Positions 1-8,961 are shown, numbered from the stretch's first letter. The stretch is DNA of 38,419 nucleotides from an uncultured Bacteroidales bacterium (GCA_937916465.1 CALFTK010000042.1:1-38419); one strand, 5' to 3'. The notes: generated from the sequence alone by a model not told the origin. Translations and numbers: made by a program.

Positions 1-1
1 C

Positions 2-2080
2 AAACCCGAAAAACTTGATGATGTAAATGTTAGTTTCTATCCAGAAGGTGGTCATTTGGTAGATGGTCTTCCTGTGAATATGGCTTTCAAAGCCACTGAC
101 AGCCGTGGTTACAATATAGACGGAATACTTAAAATATCTGGCGGAGTCTCCGAAATAAGTATATCTGCAGCCACTGAACACGATGGTATGGGTAGTTTGC
201 GTATTACTCCTACATTATCTCAAAGTATAACTGCAAAATTCACATATCAAGGAACAGATTACAAAGTAAAATTACCTCCCATCGAGAAACAAGGTTATAC
301 CATTAGTTTAAATGATAATTACAAATCAGATTCTTTAAGACTATCAGTAGATAGAAACGTGGAATCTACAGGGTATAGATTGGGGGTTACTGTCACTTGT
401 CGCGGTAAACTGATACATCATAGTCAGTTCATAATGGCAGATAGCATAACACATTATGACCATACTATAAACACCGATGGTTGGCCTTTAGGAGCTTGTC
501 ATCTTGTGTTATATAGCGGAGCAGGTAATATATTGTCATCACGTAACCTGTTCCATTACAATATGTCATTTACTCCACCAAGCATAACTATAGATACTCT
601 ACGTACCGACTTTTCTCCCTTTAGCAAAGTGCAAATGTCATTGAAACTTCAAGATAGAAATGGTGTGCCATTCCGTGACAGAATAGCTCTTTCTGTTCGC
701 GACAGTAAAGAATACGGCACAATCTATTCCGATAATCTTATGACCAACCTTTTGCTTTCATCAGACTTAAAAGGTTTTATTTATCATCCGGAATATTATT
801 TTGAATCTGACGATTCCGTTCATCGTCGCCATACAGATTTGTTAATGCTTGTTCAAGGTTGGGAACGTTACAACTGGCAATATATGAGTGGGGCCGAAAC
901 ATTTAATGAAACTAGACGTATGGAAAAAACATTGGGTATGAATGGTTGGATATTAAAGAATACTTTTACTACCAGAGAACGTAATGTGTTTCTTTCTGAT
1001 GTTGATGTTTATACAACAATTGCTCCTGCAGACAGAAATGTGTTTGTAGAGTATGGTAAAACCTCAACAGACAGTACCGGTTATTTTGGTTTTGATACGA
1101 AAGATTTTTATGGAGTAGCAGATCTTACCATAAATTTGGTATATAAAAAGCGTCAAGAACAAAAACGAAATTTAGATTACAAGGCAAAGATTCGTTTGGA
1201 AAGGGCATATACACCAAGCTTAAGACCTATTTTTGGTGTAGAAACACTATTAGGCGAAGGTAGCTCTAGAATGACAATTTTGGAAAGAGAAGAAAAGGAT
1301 TCTTTGCCTACTTATGTTAAGAAAGACAAAAGCATTCTTCTTCCTACTGTAGAAATATCAGCAGAAAAGAAGTATGTAAGCTACAATACATTTCAGGCAT
1401 TTAATGTGAGAAAAGATGTTGAGAAAATGCTTGATTTGGGAGAATATCCGCCAAGTGTATATGAATATTTGCTAGATAAAGGATATAAAGTGAGTTATCA
1501 AAAAGAAGGTCAGTTGACAATTAATGGTTTTCCTGTTTTTTTATATATACATAACCAATCAGAAATGGTAGAAACCAATGATACTAATTATTTAGAGGAT
1601 GTGAGAAGATTGGTTAGCATTAATGTGTCTGAAAATACAATCCCAATGTATGCTATACTAGATGAAATTCCACTGTTTTATAAATCTAGAGCATACCTTT
1701 ACGACCCGGCTTTAATTCATGGAATGCGCTCAGATAATTCCAGGTATTATCTTCTAGATATTTTAGTAAGAGAAGAACACGAGTTTATGACTAGAAAAGA
1801 GGAACGCAATTTAGGCAAACGTGTTACTACGCTAACCGGTTATTTTCCACCGGAAGAGTTCTACGCTCCGGAATACCCCGATGGTCCTATCCCTGGTGAT
1901 GTTGATTACCGCCGCACACTATACTGGAATCCTAATTTGGTAACAGACAGTGTAGGTCGTGCTCAGGTAGAGTTCTACAACAACTCATATTCTACAGGTT
2001 TTAGCATTAGTGGAACGGGAATGACCGCCAGCGGAACACCCTACATAATAGACGAAACCTACACCAAACCAGAAGATTAA
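2..2080 (+). CDS. Macroglobulin/TonB-plug-like surface protein, 3' part (5' end outside window)
   Basis: The frame is open to the window edge, so this is the C-terminal 692 residues of a longer protein; no internal ATG is needed as a start. Near the left edge is a segment with SFYPEGG and LPVNMAFKATD, which I recognise from Bacteroidota proteins with MG2-like (alpha-2-macroglobulin) beta domains. About two thirds along lies a plug-like stretch (LLPTVEISAEKK and following), and near the end comes RRTLYWNPNLVTDSVGRAQV, the usual closing domain of this family. These proteins are predicted to be exported and envelope-associated; their substrates are mostly unknown. No beta-barrel or membrane segment is visible in the part present. 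The stop TAA is at 2078-2080, and rmuC follows after about 118 bp. The family assignment is from recalled motifs; the function is not established. Confidence 0.7.
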   Translation, partial: KPEKLDDVNVSFYPEGGHLVDGLPVNMAFKATDSRGYNIDGILKISGGVSEISISAATEHDGMGSLRITPTLSQSITAKFTYQGTDYKVKLPPIEKQGYTISLNDNYKSDSLRLSVDRNVESTGYRLGVTVTCRGKLIHHSQFIMADSITHYDHTINTDGWPLGACHLVLYSGAGNILSSRNLFHYNMSFTPPSITIDTLRTDFSPFSKVQMSLKLQDRNGVPFRDRIALSVRDSKEYGTIYSDNLMTNLLLSSDLKGFIYHPEYYFESDDSVHRRHTDLLMLVQGWERYNWQYMSGAETFNETRRMEKTLGMNGWILKNTFTTRERNVFLSDVDVYTTIAPADRNVFVEYGKTSTDSTGYFGFDTKDFYGVADLTINLVYKKRQEQKRNLDYKAKIRLERAYTPSLRPIFGVETLLGEGSSRMTILEREEKDSLPTYVKKDKSILLPTVEISAEKKYVSYNTFQAFNVRKDVEKMLDLGEYPPSVYEYLLDKGYKVSYQKEGQLTINGFPVFLYIHNQSEMVETNDTNYLEDVRRLVSINVSENTIPMYAILDEIPLFYKSRAYLYDPALIHGMRSDNSRYYLLDILVREEHEFMTRKEERNLGKRVTTLTGYFPPEEFYAPEYPDGPIPGDVDYRRTLYWNPNLVTDSVGRAQVEFYNNSYSTGFSISGTGMTASGTPYIIDETYTKPED

Positions 2081-2133
2081 ATGATGCAACGAACTGTTTG
2101 CTCATTTTGCAATTGATTAAAATACCAAAAGCA

Positions 2134-2149
2134 TCAAAAGAACTTTTGA
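2134..2149. repeat. Short perfect inverted repeat upstream of rmuC
   Basis: TCAAAAG (2134-2140) and CTTTTGA (2143-2149) form a perfect 7 bp palindrome with a 2 bp centre. There is no T-run after it, so it is not a canonical terminator. It overlaps the possible -33 element of rmuC, so an operator is conceivable. It may also be chance in AT-rich DNA. Confidence 0.3.
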
Positions 2150-2176
2150 AAGTATAAAATAATTGGATTACTTTTA
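2145..2176 (+). promoter_or_regulatory. Possible weak promoter for rmuC
   Basis: TTTG at 2145-2148 is followed after 20 nt by TACTTTTA at 2169-2176. This differs from the Bacteroidota -7 consensus TAnnTTTG only in the last base. Its place upstream of the ATG at 2199 fits that start better than the earlier in-frame TTG at 2163. Confidence 0.35.
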
Positions 2177-2198
2177 CAAAGGAATTTTAGTAAGAAGT

Positions 2199-3560
2199 AT
2201 GAATATAGTAGTCATTGTATTAGCAGTAATAGTTGTCGGGTTGTTGGTCTGCCTATTTGTCAGTGTAAAAAAGCAGGCTGGAATAGAAAAAACAAAAGAT
2301 GTACTACAGCAAGATGTGGAGCGTTTACAAACTGAACGTGAAAAACTGGTTGTAGATGTAGAATTATTGCGTGAAGAAAAGAATTCTATTGCCATAGAAA
2401 ACGGGGTACTTAAAGAGAAATTGGATAATGCTGCCACTGTTTTCAAAGAGGAACAAACCAGACACAAAGAGGCACTTGAAGAGCAGAAGAGATATTTTTC
2501 TGATATGATGGCAAGTGTTTCCAATAAGATGCAGGTGGCTACTGATGATATGCTGAAGAAACGCCAAAAAGAGTTTGAAGAGAGCAGCGCAGCTAATCTG
2601 GGTCAGATAGTGAATCCGCTTAAAGAGACTATAGACAAGATGAAGAGTGCAATGGCAGATAGTTCAAAAGAGCAGACAGAATTGAGCAGTGCAATGAAGG
2701 AGAATATCCGCCATCTGATGGAACAGACAAAAGCTACTAAAACCAGTGCCGATGAACTGGCTCAGGCTATAAAACATAGAACAAAGGTACAGGGAGATTG
2801 GGGTGAAACCATACTTGATGAATTGCTTCACAGTCAGGGCTTTACTAAGGGTGTGCATTATGATATTCAGGCTACTATGCGTGATTCCGATGGTAAGACT
2901 ATACATAATACAAACGGTGGTTTGATGCGTCCCGATGTGATACTGCATTTAGATGAACAACGCGATGTTATAATAGATTCAAAGGTGTCGCTTACGGCAT
3001 TTATGGACTACGTGAATGCAGATAACGAACAGGATAGACAACAATATCTGAAACAGCATATAGATAGTTTGCAGAAACATATTAAAGAACTATCGGTTAA
3101 GGATTATTCATCTTACATAGTATCGCCAAAACTGAAGATGGACTATGTGATAATGTTTGTTCCACATACAGGAGCTTTGTGGACTGCTTTGAACGAACAA
3201 CCCGATATGTGGCGTAAAGCTATGGAGATGAATGTCTTTGTGGCAGACGAACAGACTCTGTTTGCAGCTCTGCGTATAATAAACCTGACATGGACACAGA
3301 TAGTTCAGGCGCAGAACCACGAAAGAGTGTATGCATTGGCTAACGAAATGCTTGACAGAGTAGGACAGTTCTATGAACGTTTTCAATCTATAGGCGTAGC
3401 TCTGGATAGAGCAAAATCTGCCTACGATGATGCCGGTAAGAAACTGGAACCATCTGGGCAGAGTATAATCCAGACCGGCAACAAACTTAAAAAGCTTGGT
3501 GCCAAGCAGAATGATAAACATCCTATACCGGAAATATCATTAGATGGAGAGTCTTCTTAA
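2199..3560 (+). CDS. rmuC: DNA recombination protein RmuC homologue
   Basis: The protein has 453 residues. A membrane-spanning helix (about residues 2-23) is followed by a long coiled coil rich in Glu, Lys and Gln (about 25-190). The RmuC domain follows, with the conserved start WGETILDELLHSQGF and later DVIIDSKVSL. RmuC-type proteins restrain inverted-repeat rearrangements and have a nuclease-like core fold; the biochemical role is poorly known. I chose the ATG at 2199 because it directly precedes the membrane segment. The TTG at 2163 would add 12 residues that lie over a possible promoter. The 3' end overlaps the convergent end of pfkA by 21 bp. Confidence 0.9.
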   Translation: MNIVVIVLAVIVVGLLVCLFVSVKKQAGIEKTKDVLQQDVERLQTEREKLVVDVELLREEKNSIAIENGVLKEKLDNAATVFKEEQTRHKEALEEQKRYFSDMMASVSNKMQVATDDMLKKRQKEFEESSAANLGQIVNPLKETIDKMKSAMADSSKEQTELSSAMKENIRHLMEQTKATKTSADELAQAIKHRTKVQGDWGETILDELLHSQGFTKGVHYDIQATMRDSDGKTIHNTNGGLMRPDVILHLDEQRDVIIDSKVSLTAFMDYVNADNEQDRQQYLKQHIDSLQKHIKELSVKDYSSYIVSPKLKMDYVIMFVPHTGALWTALNEQPDMWRKAMEMNVFVADEQTLFAALRIINLTWTQIVQAQNHERVYALANEMLDRVGQFYERFQSIGVALDRAKSAYDDAGKKLEPSGQSIIQTGNKLKKLGAKQNDKHPIPEISLDGESS

Positions 3561-4520
3561 TACGTTGACAAGTTCTTCTTTAATTGGTTTGTCTTTTTTG
3601 ATGGCTTTGGTAAAAGGTACATAGACCATTTCGTCTTCGTCTATACCTATCATAATATTACGTTGGCCTTCCAAAAGGGCTTCTATGCTGGCTGTACCCA
3701 TTCTGCTGGCTAATATTCTGTCGTATGCAGTAGGACGTCCACCGCGTTGCAGGTGGCCCAGGATACTAACACGAACATCAAAATTAGGATACTCTTTCTG
3801 TACACGTTCAGCATAGTGGAATGCACCGCCTTCTTTGCCTTCTGCAACAAGAACTATGCTACTGTTCTTAGATTTGCGGAAACCATTTTGAATAAGTTCC
3901 TCTAACTGGTCAACCTCTGTTTCGCGTTCAGGGATAATGGCTGCCTCTGCTCCGGCGGCAATAGCACCGTTTAAAGCCAAAAAACCGGATTCGCGTCCCA
4001 TAACCTCTACAAAGAAGAGACGTTCGTGCGATGTGGCTGTGTCGCGTATCTTATCTACACACTCCAATATGGTGTTAAGAGCGGTATCGTAACCAATAGT
4101 TGAATCTGTGCCATAAAGGTCGTTGTCTATAGTACCGGGCAGACCTATGCAGGGAATGTCATATTCCTGTGCAAATATTCGCGCTCCGGTAAGTGAACCG
4201 TCACCACCTATTACTATAAGTGCATCTATGCCGTGCTTTTGCATATTCTTGTATGCAATCTCCCTGCCTTCCGGGGTAAGGAACTCCTTACAACGGGCAG
4301 TTTTCAGAATTGTTCCACCTTGCTGTATTATGTTGCTGACATTTTCTGTTTTGAAATCGGTAATTTCGTCTGTTACCAATCCTTTAAACCCTCGGTATAT
4401 TCCTTTTACTTTTAACCCATTGAATATTGCAGAGCGTGTTACTGCACGTATAGCTGCATTCATACCCGGGGCATCGCCTCCTGAGGTCAATACTCCAATA
4501 CAATTAATTTTTGTTCCCAT
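3540..4520 (-). CDS. pfkA: ATP-dependent 6-phosphofructokinase
   Basis: This enzyme phosphorylates fructose 6-phosphate to fructose 1,6-bisphosphate in cytosolic glycolysis. The 326 residues match a single bacterial PfkA subunit. Visible are the nucleotide loop LTSGGDAPGMNAAIR (residues 11-25), GGDGS (105-109) and the catalytic TIDND (130-134). In this family the Gly in GGDGS points to ATP rather than pyrophosphate as the donor. The ATG at 4520 is chosen because MGTKINCIGVLTSGG is the family N-terminus; an earlier ATG at 4541 would add seven residues. The first 17 bp overlap the end of ispH, so the two are very probably co-transcribed and translationally coupled. The 3' end runs 21 bp into the opposite-strand rmuC. 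Confidence 0.96.
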   Translation of the reverse strand: MGTKINCIGVLTSGGDAPGMNAAIRAVTRSAIFNGLKVKGIYRGFKGLVTDEITDFKTENVSNIIQQGGTILKTARCKEFLTPEGREIAYKNMQKHGIDALIVIGGDGSLTGARIFAQEYDIPCIGLPGTIDNDLYGTDSTIGYDTALNTILECVDKIRDTATSHERLFFVEVMGRESGFLALNGAIAAGAEAAIIPERETEVDQLEELIQNGFRKSKNSSIVLVAEGKEGGAFHYAERVQKEYPNFDVRVSILGHLQRGGRPTAYDRILASRMGTASIEALLEGQRNIMIGIDEDEMVYVPFTKAIKKDKPIKEELVNVLRRLSI

Positions 4521-5391
4521 TTTTGCAATCAAGATAATCAATTATGTAGTTGCGACACTCTTCCATCAGCCATTTTGGTGTGGAAGTGGCTCCGCAAATA
4601 CCGATAGACTTTACGCTATCTACAATAAGACTTGTATCTATATCGTCTTTCCCCTCTATGTGATATGAATGGGGATTGACTGTCAAACATTCATTGAAAA
4701 GAACCTTTCCGTTAGAACTTTTTCTGCCTGATACAAAAAACACCAGATTGTGGCTTGCCGCAAATTCACGAATATGTTCTCTACGGCGCGACACCTGTCC
4801 ACACACTGTGTTGTAGTGTACGAATTGGGTGAATTGTGGTTTGCGTGCTTCAATGGCATCAATAAGTTTTCCATAACTTGAAGCCGATTTTGTGGTTTGT
4901 GAATATAGAAATATATCCTTGGAAAAGTCTATTCTGTCTATTTCGTCTGCATTCTCAATGACCAGAGCAGTTCCATCGGTCTGACCTACCAATCCCAAAA
5001 CTTCAGCATGTCCTTTTTGACCGAAAATAGCAATTTGTTGTGTATCTTTATTAAGTTTAAGATACTGCTCATGAATGCGTTGTTGTAATTTTAAAACAAC
5101 AGGGCAAGTGGCATCTACCAACGTTATGTTGTTCTCTTTGGCCGTTTTGTAGGTGGAAGGTGGTTCTCCATGAGCTCTAAGCAGAACTTTTGCCGATGAT
5201 AATGTGGCAAATTCCTGATGGTTAATGGTGCGAAGCCCCATTTGGGATAGACGCTGACACTCTATGCCGTTATGGACTATATCGCCAAGACAATATAGGG
5301 GCTCTTCGTGTTTTAACTCTTCTTCTGCTTTGCCTATTGCTGAAAGAACTCCAAAGCAAAATCCCGATTCCTGATCTATCTCTACAATCAT
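4504..5391 (-). CDS. ispH: 4-hydroxy-3-methylbut-2-enyl diphosphate reductase (IspH/LytB)
   Basis: This is the last enzyme of the non-mevalonate (MEP) isoprenoid pathway; it reduces HMBPP to IPP and DMAPP with a [4Fe-4S] cluster. The protein has 295 residues. The three cluster cysteines are visible: C12 in SGFCFGV, C96 in DATCPVV and C266 in GICGATSTPKW. The substrate-binding H40, H74 and H128 with the catalytic E130 (GHAEVLG) are also present. The ATG at 5389-5391 gives the usual N-terminus (MIVEIDQESGFCFG). It starts 5 bp after the cmk stop and overlaps pfkA. The polyprenyl synthetase elsewhere in the window uses products of this pathway. Confidence 0.96.
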   Translation of the reverse strand: MIVEIDQESGFCFGVLSAIGKAEEELKHEEPLYCLGDIVHNGIECQRLSQMGLRTINHQEFATLSSAKVLLRAHGEPPSTYKTAKENNITLVDATCPVVLKLQQRIHEQYLKLNKDTQQIAIFGQKGHAEVLGLVGQTDGTALVIENADEIDRIDFSKDIFLYSQTTKSASSYGKLIDAIEARKPQFTQFVHYNTVCGQVSRRREHIREFAASHNLVFFVSGRKSSNGKVLFNECLTVNPHSYHIEGKDDIDTSLIVDSVKSIGICGATSTPKWLMEECRNYIIDYLDCKNGNKN

Positions 5392-5396
5392 ATATA

Positions 5397-6080
5397 TTAT
5401 AAGGTAGCTTTTTTGAACTGAGTCATCAACCATTCGTCCTGTTCTTGCAGAGTCATATTGCTGTTGTCAAGAACAATGGCATCATCGGCCTGTTTTAATG
5501 GCGATATCTCCCTGTGTGAATCAATGTAATCACGCTCTTTTACGTTCTTCAGTATATCATCGTAATTTGGAGTTTCGCCCTTCTCTACCATTTCGTCATA
5601 ACGACGTTGTGCGCGTATTTCTGCACTTGCTGTAACAAAAATCTTGAGTTCGGCATTTGGATAGACTACTGTACCTATGTCGCGTCCATCCATAACTACT
5701 GCGCCACCTGCACCTAATTTGCGTTGCTCTTCAACCATGGCTTCGCGTACAAAACCTATAGTGGCAATAGGACTGACTTTGCCCGATACTTCCATTCCAC
5801 GTATCTCTTTCTCTACATTTTCGTCATTGAGAATTGTACACTGTTTTCCACGTGCATCTTTTGAAAAAGAGATATGTATTTTATCTATATCCTTTTTTAA
5901 ACTCTCTTCGTCTATGCCGTTTTCGGTAAAGAATCCATGTCTGATGCTATAGAGCGTAACTGCTCTGTACATAGCACCTGTATCTACGTATGTATATCCA
6001 ACCTTTGCAGCAAGGCTTTTAGCCATTGTGCTTTTACCACATGATGAATGTCCGTCAATAGCTACAATTATTCTTTTCAT
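5397..6080 (-). CDS. cmk: Cytidylate kinase
   Basis: This enzyme transfers phosphate from ATP to CMP or dCMP, recycling pyrimidine nucleotides for RNA, DNA and lipid synthesis. The 227 residues match the usual Cmk length. The P-loop GHSSCGKS (residues 10-17), VDTGAMYRAVTL and VMDGRDIGTVV are family signatures. It is tightly packed, 4 bp after porQ and 5 bp before ispH, inside the minus-strand unit. Adjacency of cmk and ispH is common in Bacteroidota as far as I recall. Confidence 0.96.
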   Translation of the reverse strand: MKRIIVAIDGHSSCGKSTMAKSLAAKVGYTYVDTGAMYRAVTLYSIRHGFFTENGIDEESLKKDIDKIHISFSKDARGKQCTILNDENVEKEIRGMEVSGKVSPIATIGFVREAMVEEQRKLGAGGAVVMDGRDIGTVVYPNAELKIFVTASAEIRAQRRYDEMVEKGETPNYDDILKNVKERDYIDSHREISPLKQADDAIVLDNSNMTLQEQDEWLMTQFKKATL

Positions 6081-6084
6081 ATTA

Positions 6085-7020
6085 TTATAGGTTATATGCG
6101 AAATTAATTAGAAGTGATGATGTTGATATCTGATATTGTCCGTATGATATCCCCAGTAAAATTCTTTTTAGGTTGATACCTGTTCCTAAGTAGATACCGG
6201 TAAAACCTTTCTTGCCTTCGCCTGATAGTTGCATGCGATTGCGTAAATTACATCCGGCAGCCAGATACAGTTGTTCTGTAAGATTGAAATCGGCACCGAA
6301 TGAAAAGTGATGTGCAAATTTTTCGTCCCATTTTGAAAGAGCATCAATATTCATTGTTAGCCTGATAGGAGCATGTTCGGGTTTCCAAGATATACCGGCA
6401 ATTAAATTGAATGGCAACTTTTCAAATTGGTTTTCAAAAGGCTTGATTTGTCCACCAATGCTTCGTGCTACAAAACCTAAATCTATATTGTTGTTTGGTA
6501 TTGCATACAGTAACCCTAAATCTACGCATGCAGCCACTGATGAATATGAACCATATCTGGAGTAGATAATACGTCCCGTTACACCTCCACTAAGGTTGTT
6601 GCCCAATCTATATGAATATGTGCAACCTATGTTCATATCTTTAGAACTGAAAGTGCCTACTACAGTACCATCACTTTCTGTTTTATCCATAGTGCCGTAA
6701 TCTACATAGTTTATGCTTATGGCATACGAAGATACATTGTCGTGAGGAACATTATACTGAATGCCGGCAAACTTGGTGTTGGCTATGTAGTTCATAAAAC
6801 TAAGACCAATTGAATGATTCTCAATATAGTCCAACAGAGCCGGATTGGAATTTGATAATGTAGGGTCAGAATCGGTAATTGATACGGCAATCCCTCCTAA
6901 GGCAGCAGCCTTTGAAGATATTGGCACCTTTAAGAATTCAAATGCAGATTGTTGGGTTTGAGCAGAAATACTCAAACAGAATACAAGAGTGAAAACCAAC
7001 AAAAATAATCTTCTAACCAT
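6085..7020 (-). CDS. porQ: Type IX secretion system protein PorQ
   Basis: The precursor has 311 residues with a signal peptide (RRLFLLVFTLVFCLSISAQ) and a predicted outer-membrane beta-barrel rich in alternating Gly and aromatic residues. The early motif FLKVPISSKAAALGGIAVS and NSNPALLDY is typical of PorQ and related PorV/FadL-type barrels. PorQ is a component of type IX secretion, linked in Porphyromonas to the outer-membrane attachment complex. The ATG at 7018-7020 is chosen because it begins the signal peptide; an upstream in-frame ATG at 7104 would add 28 unlikely residues spanning the promoter. It heads the porQ-cmk-ispH-pfkA unit. The M6-like protease at 14807-16639 is a plausible cargo of the same system. 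Confidence 0.85.
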   Translation of the reverse strand: MVRRLFLLVFTLVFCLSISAQTQQSAFEFLKVPISSKAAALGGIAVSITDSDPTLSNSNPALLDYIENHSIGLSFMNYIANTKFAGIQYNVPHDNVSSYAISINYVDYGTMDKTESDGTVVGTFSSKDMNIGCTYSYRLGNNLSGGVTGRIIYSRYGSYSSVAACVDLGLLYAIPNNNIDLGFVARSIGGQIKPFENQFEKLPFNLIAGISWKPEHAPIRLTMNIDALSKWDEKFAHHFSFGADFNLTEQLYLAAGCNLRNRMQLSGEGKKGFTGIYLGTGINLKRILLGISYGQYQISTSSLLINFAYNL

Positions 7021-7041
7021 AGTAGCTTTCAAAATCCTCTG

Positions 7042-7049
7042 CAAAGTTA
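7042..7049 (-). promoter_or_regulatory. Probable -7 element for porQ-cmk-ispH-pfkA
   Basis: Read on the minus strand this is TAACTTTG, an exact match to TAnnTTTG. No clear TTTG is found at the -33 position. Transcription would begin near 7035, leaving a leader of only about 15 nt before the porQ start at 7020. Confidence 0.5.
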
Positions 7050-7147
7050 CGTCTTTTTTGTTCGATAGTAGTTTTTTGTTCTGAAAAAAGCCTAAAAAGA
7101 GCATATTACATAAAACTTGAATACAAAAAAAAGAGAAAAATCTGATT

Positions 7148-7182
7148 TTTGAGTGTAGTGTATTAAAAAAGTGTTACTTTTG
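7148..7182 (+). promoter_or_regulatory. Probable promoter of tonB
   Basis: TTTG at 7148-7151 and TACTTTTG at 7175-7182 match the Bacteroidota -33/-7 consensus. The 23 nt spacing is slightly longer than usual. The predicted start near 7189 gives a leader of about 40 nt. It is divergent from the porQ promoter. Confidence 0.6.
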
Positions 7183-7227
7183 CCTTCCAGACAGATTATG
7201 CGAATAATTAAAAAATAAAAATAGATT

Positions 7228-7914
7228 ATGGAAATTAAGAAATCTGAAAAAGCGAACATTGAGAATGGCAAATCAACAGCATTGCTCATTGGTTTCGTTA
7301 TGATTCTCGCCTTGCTTTTTGTAGCCCTTGAATGGACTCAGAGAGAAAAAGAGATTGACATCAGCGGTATGGTAGTGGCAGAAATCTCATTGGAAGAAGA
7401 GATGATTCCAATCACATTGCCGGAAAAGAAGACTGTTCCTCCTCCACCACAGTCTGTAACTCATGCAGAAGTTATTGAAATTGTAGAGGATGATGCAGAA
7501 ATTGAAGAAACAGTTTTGGCTTCAACAGAAGACCAGGTTGAATTTATCGATATTTCAGAAGTAGAAAACATTGTTGTAGAAGAAGAGCCGGAAGAAGAGG
7601 CACCATTTATGGTTGTAGAAGATATGCCTGAGTTCCCGGGTGGTACTGCAGCTTTGATGGAATATCTTTCAAAGAATATCAAGTATCCTGCAATCTGTCG
7701 TGAAAACAACATTCAGGGTCGTGTTCTTATTCAGTTTATTGTAAACAAGGACGGTTCTATTGTAGATCCTGAGGTTGTGAAGAGCGTAAACCCATATCTT
7801 GATAAGGAGGCGCTTCGAGTTGTTGCTGGTATGCCTAAATGGAAACCGGGTTCACAGCGCGGAAAACCGGTACGCGTAAAATTTACAGTGCCTGTTAACT
7901 TCAGATTGAACTAA
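7228..7914 (+). CDS. tonB: Energy transducer TonB
   Basis: The protein has 228 residues. One N-terminal membrane helix (about 17-36) is followed by an acidic periplasmic linker with a short proline run (about 70-74). The C-terminal TonB domain (about 145-228) contains YPAICRENNIQGRVLIQFIV and ends in PVRVKFTVPVNFRLN. TonB couples the inner-membrane proton-motive force (with ExbB/ExbD, not in this window) to TonB-dependent outer-membrane receptors. The PEFPGGTAALMEYL segment before the domain is typical of Bacteroidota TonB proteins. It appears monocistronic, with its own promoter and a strong terminator, so which receptors it serves cannot be told here. Confidence 0.93.
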   Translation: MEIKKSEKANIENGKSTALLIGFVMILALLFVALEWTQREKEIDISGMVVAEISLEEEMIPITLPEKKTVPPPPQSVTHAEVIEIVEDDAEIEETVLASTEDQVEFIDISEVENIVVEEEPEEEAPFMVVEDMPEFPGGTAALMEYLSKNIKYPAICRENNIQGRVLIQFIVNKDGSIVDPEVVKSVNPYLDKEALRVVAGMPKWKPGSQRGKPVRVKFTVPVNFRLN

Positions 7915-7928
7915 TTTAGAAAATATGG

Positions 7929-7951
7929 AAGAGGGGCGAAAAGCCCCTCTT
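7929..7951 (+). terminator. Terminator-like hairpin after tonB
   Basis: AAGAGGGGC (7929-7937) pairs with GCCCCTCTT (7943-7951) in a perfect 9 bp GC-rich stem around a GAAAA loop, 14 bp past the tonB stop. The following U-tract is weak (GTCTTAT). It separates tonB from the polyprenyl synthetase at 7981. Confidence 0.75.
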
Positions 7952-7980
7952 GTCTTATATAATGACACTAGTTATAGCTT

Positions 7981-8955
7981 ATGATTTCAGCAAACCAAAT
8001 ACAACAGACATTCGAAGAGTATCTTCAGAACTTAGACTATTCGCACAATCCGGATAATCTGTATGCCCCTATTCGTTATGTCCTCTCTTTAGGTGGAAAA
8101 CGTATCAGGCCTACATTGCTTGTATTGGCATATAATATGTATGCCAACAACGTTGAGAGCGTATTTAATGTTGCTGCAGGAATGGAGATTTTCCATAATT
8201 TTACATTGTTGCATGATGATGTTATGGACAAAGCAGATGTGCGTAGGGGGTCTCCAACGGTACATAAGAAGTGGAATGAGAATACTGCAATATTGTCGGG
8301 CGATGGTATGTTAGTGCTGGCATATCAATATCTTGCCAAATGTAATCCATCATATCTGAAACAGATACTTGATTTGGCTAATGATACCTTTATTGGCATA
8401 ACAGATGGTCAGCAATTTGATATGGATTTCGAAACTCGTAACGATGTCTCAGAATTGGAATATCTTGAGATGATTCGTCTGAAAACATCTATTCTATTGG
8501 CTGCCTGCCTTAAGATGGGAGCCATATTGGGTGGTGCTTCGGAAGAGGATGCCAATTTGCTTTACTCATTTGGAGAAAAATTGGGATTGGCGTTTCAGTT
8601 GCAGGACGATTTGCTTGATGTTTATGGCGATGTAAAAGTATTTGGTAAGCGTATAGGTGGTGATATTGTATGTAATAAAAAGACCTATATGTATATAAAT
8701 ACCTGTTTGCTGGCATCGGACGAAGAACGTGCTATATTGGCTAAGTGGGCTCAATATGAAGGCGATGATGTGGATGCAAAGATAGAAGCTGTGAAGGGCG
8801 TGTACGATTCTGTGGGAATAAAAGGTAAGGCTGAGGCAAAAATAGAGGAGTTGTTTAACGAAGCAATGTCTTTATTAAATAAGGTGTCGGTATTGGAAGA
8901 AAAAAAGAGTGTGTTGAGAGAATATGCTTTGAGTTTGATGAATAGAGTTTTGTAA
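7981..8955 (+). CDS. Trans-polyprenyl diphosphate synthase (IspA/IspB family)
   Basis: This enzyme condenses IPP onto allylic diphosphates. The protein has 324 residues. GGKRIRP (38-44), the first aspartate-rich motif DDVMD (79-83) and the second DDLLD (209-213) are all intact. The first motif lacks the two-residue insertion of bacterial farnesyl synthases, and residue 74, five before it, is Phe. That hints at a C15-C20 product, but chain length cannot be settled by eye. It is followed after 6 bp by an unknown gene and then the TatD-family gene. Its substrates come from the pathway completed by ispH in this window. Confidence 0.9.
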   Translation: MISANQIQQTFEEYLQNLDYSHNPDNLYAPIRYVLSLGGKRIRPTLLVLAYNMYANNVESVFNVAAGMEIFHNFTLLHDDVMDKADVRRGSPTVHKKWNENTAILSGDGMLVLAYQYLAKCNPSYLKQILDLANDTFIGITDGQQFDMDFETRNDVSELEYLEMIRLKTSILLAACLKMGAILGGASEEDANLLYSFGEKLGLAFQLQDDLLDVYGDVKVFGKRIGGDIVCNKKTYMYINTCLLASDEERAILAKWAQYEGDDVDAKIEAVKGVYDSVGIKGKAEAKIEELFNEAMSLLNKVSVLEEKKSVLREYALSLMNRVL

Positions 8956-8961
8956 TTTGAT

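Noticed and set aside
4123..4668. 181-codon open frame antisense to pfkA and ispH
   Set aside because: It overlaps two confidently identified genes; the translation has no recognisable motif and has the composition of a shadow frame.
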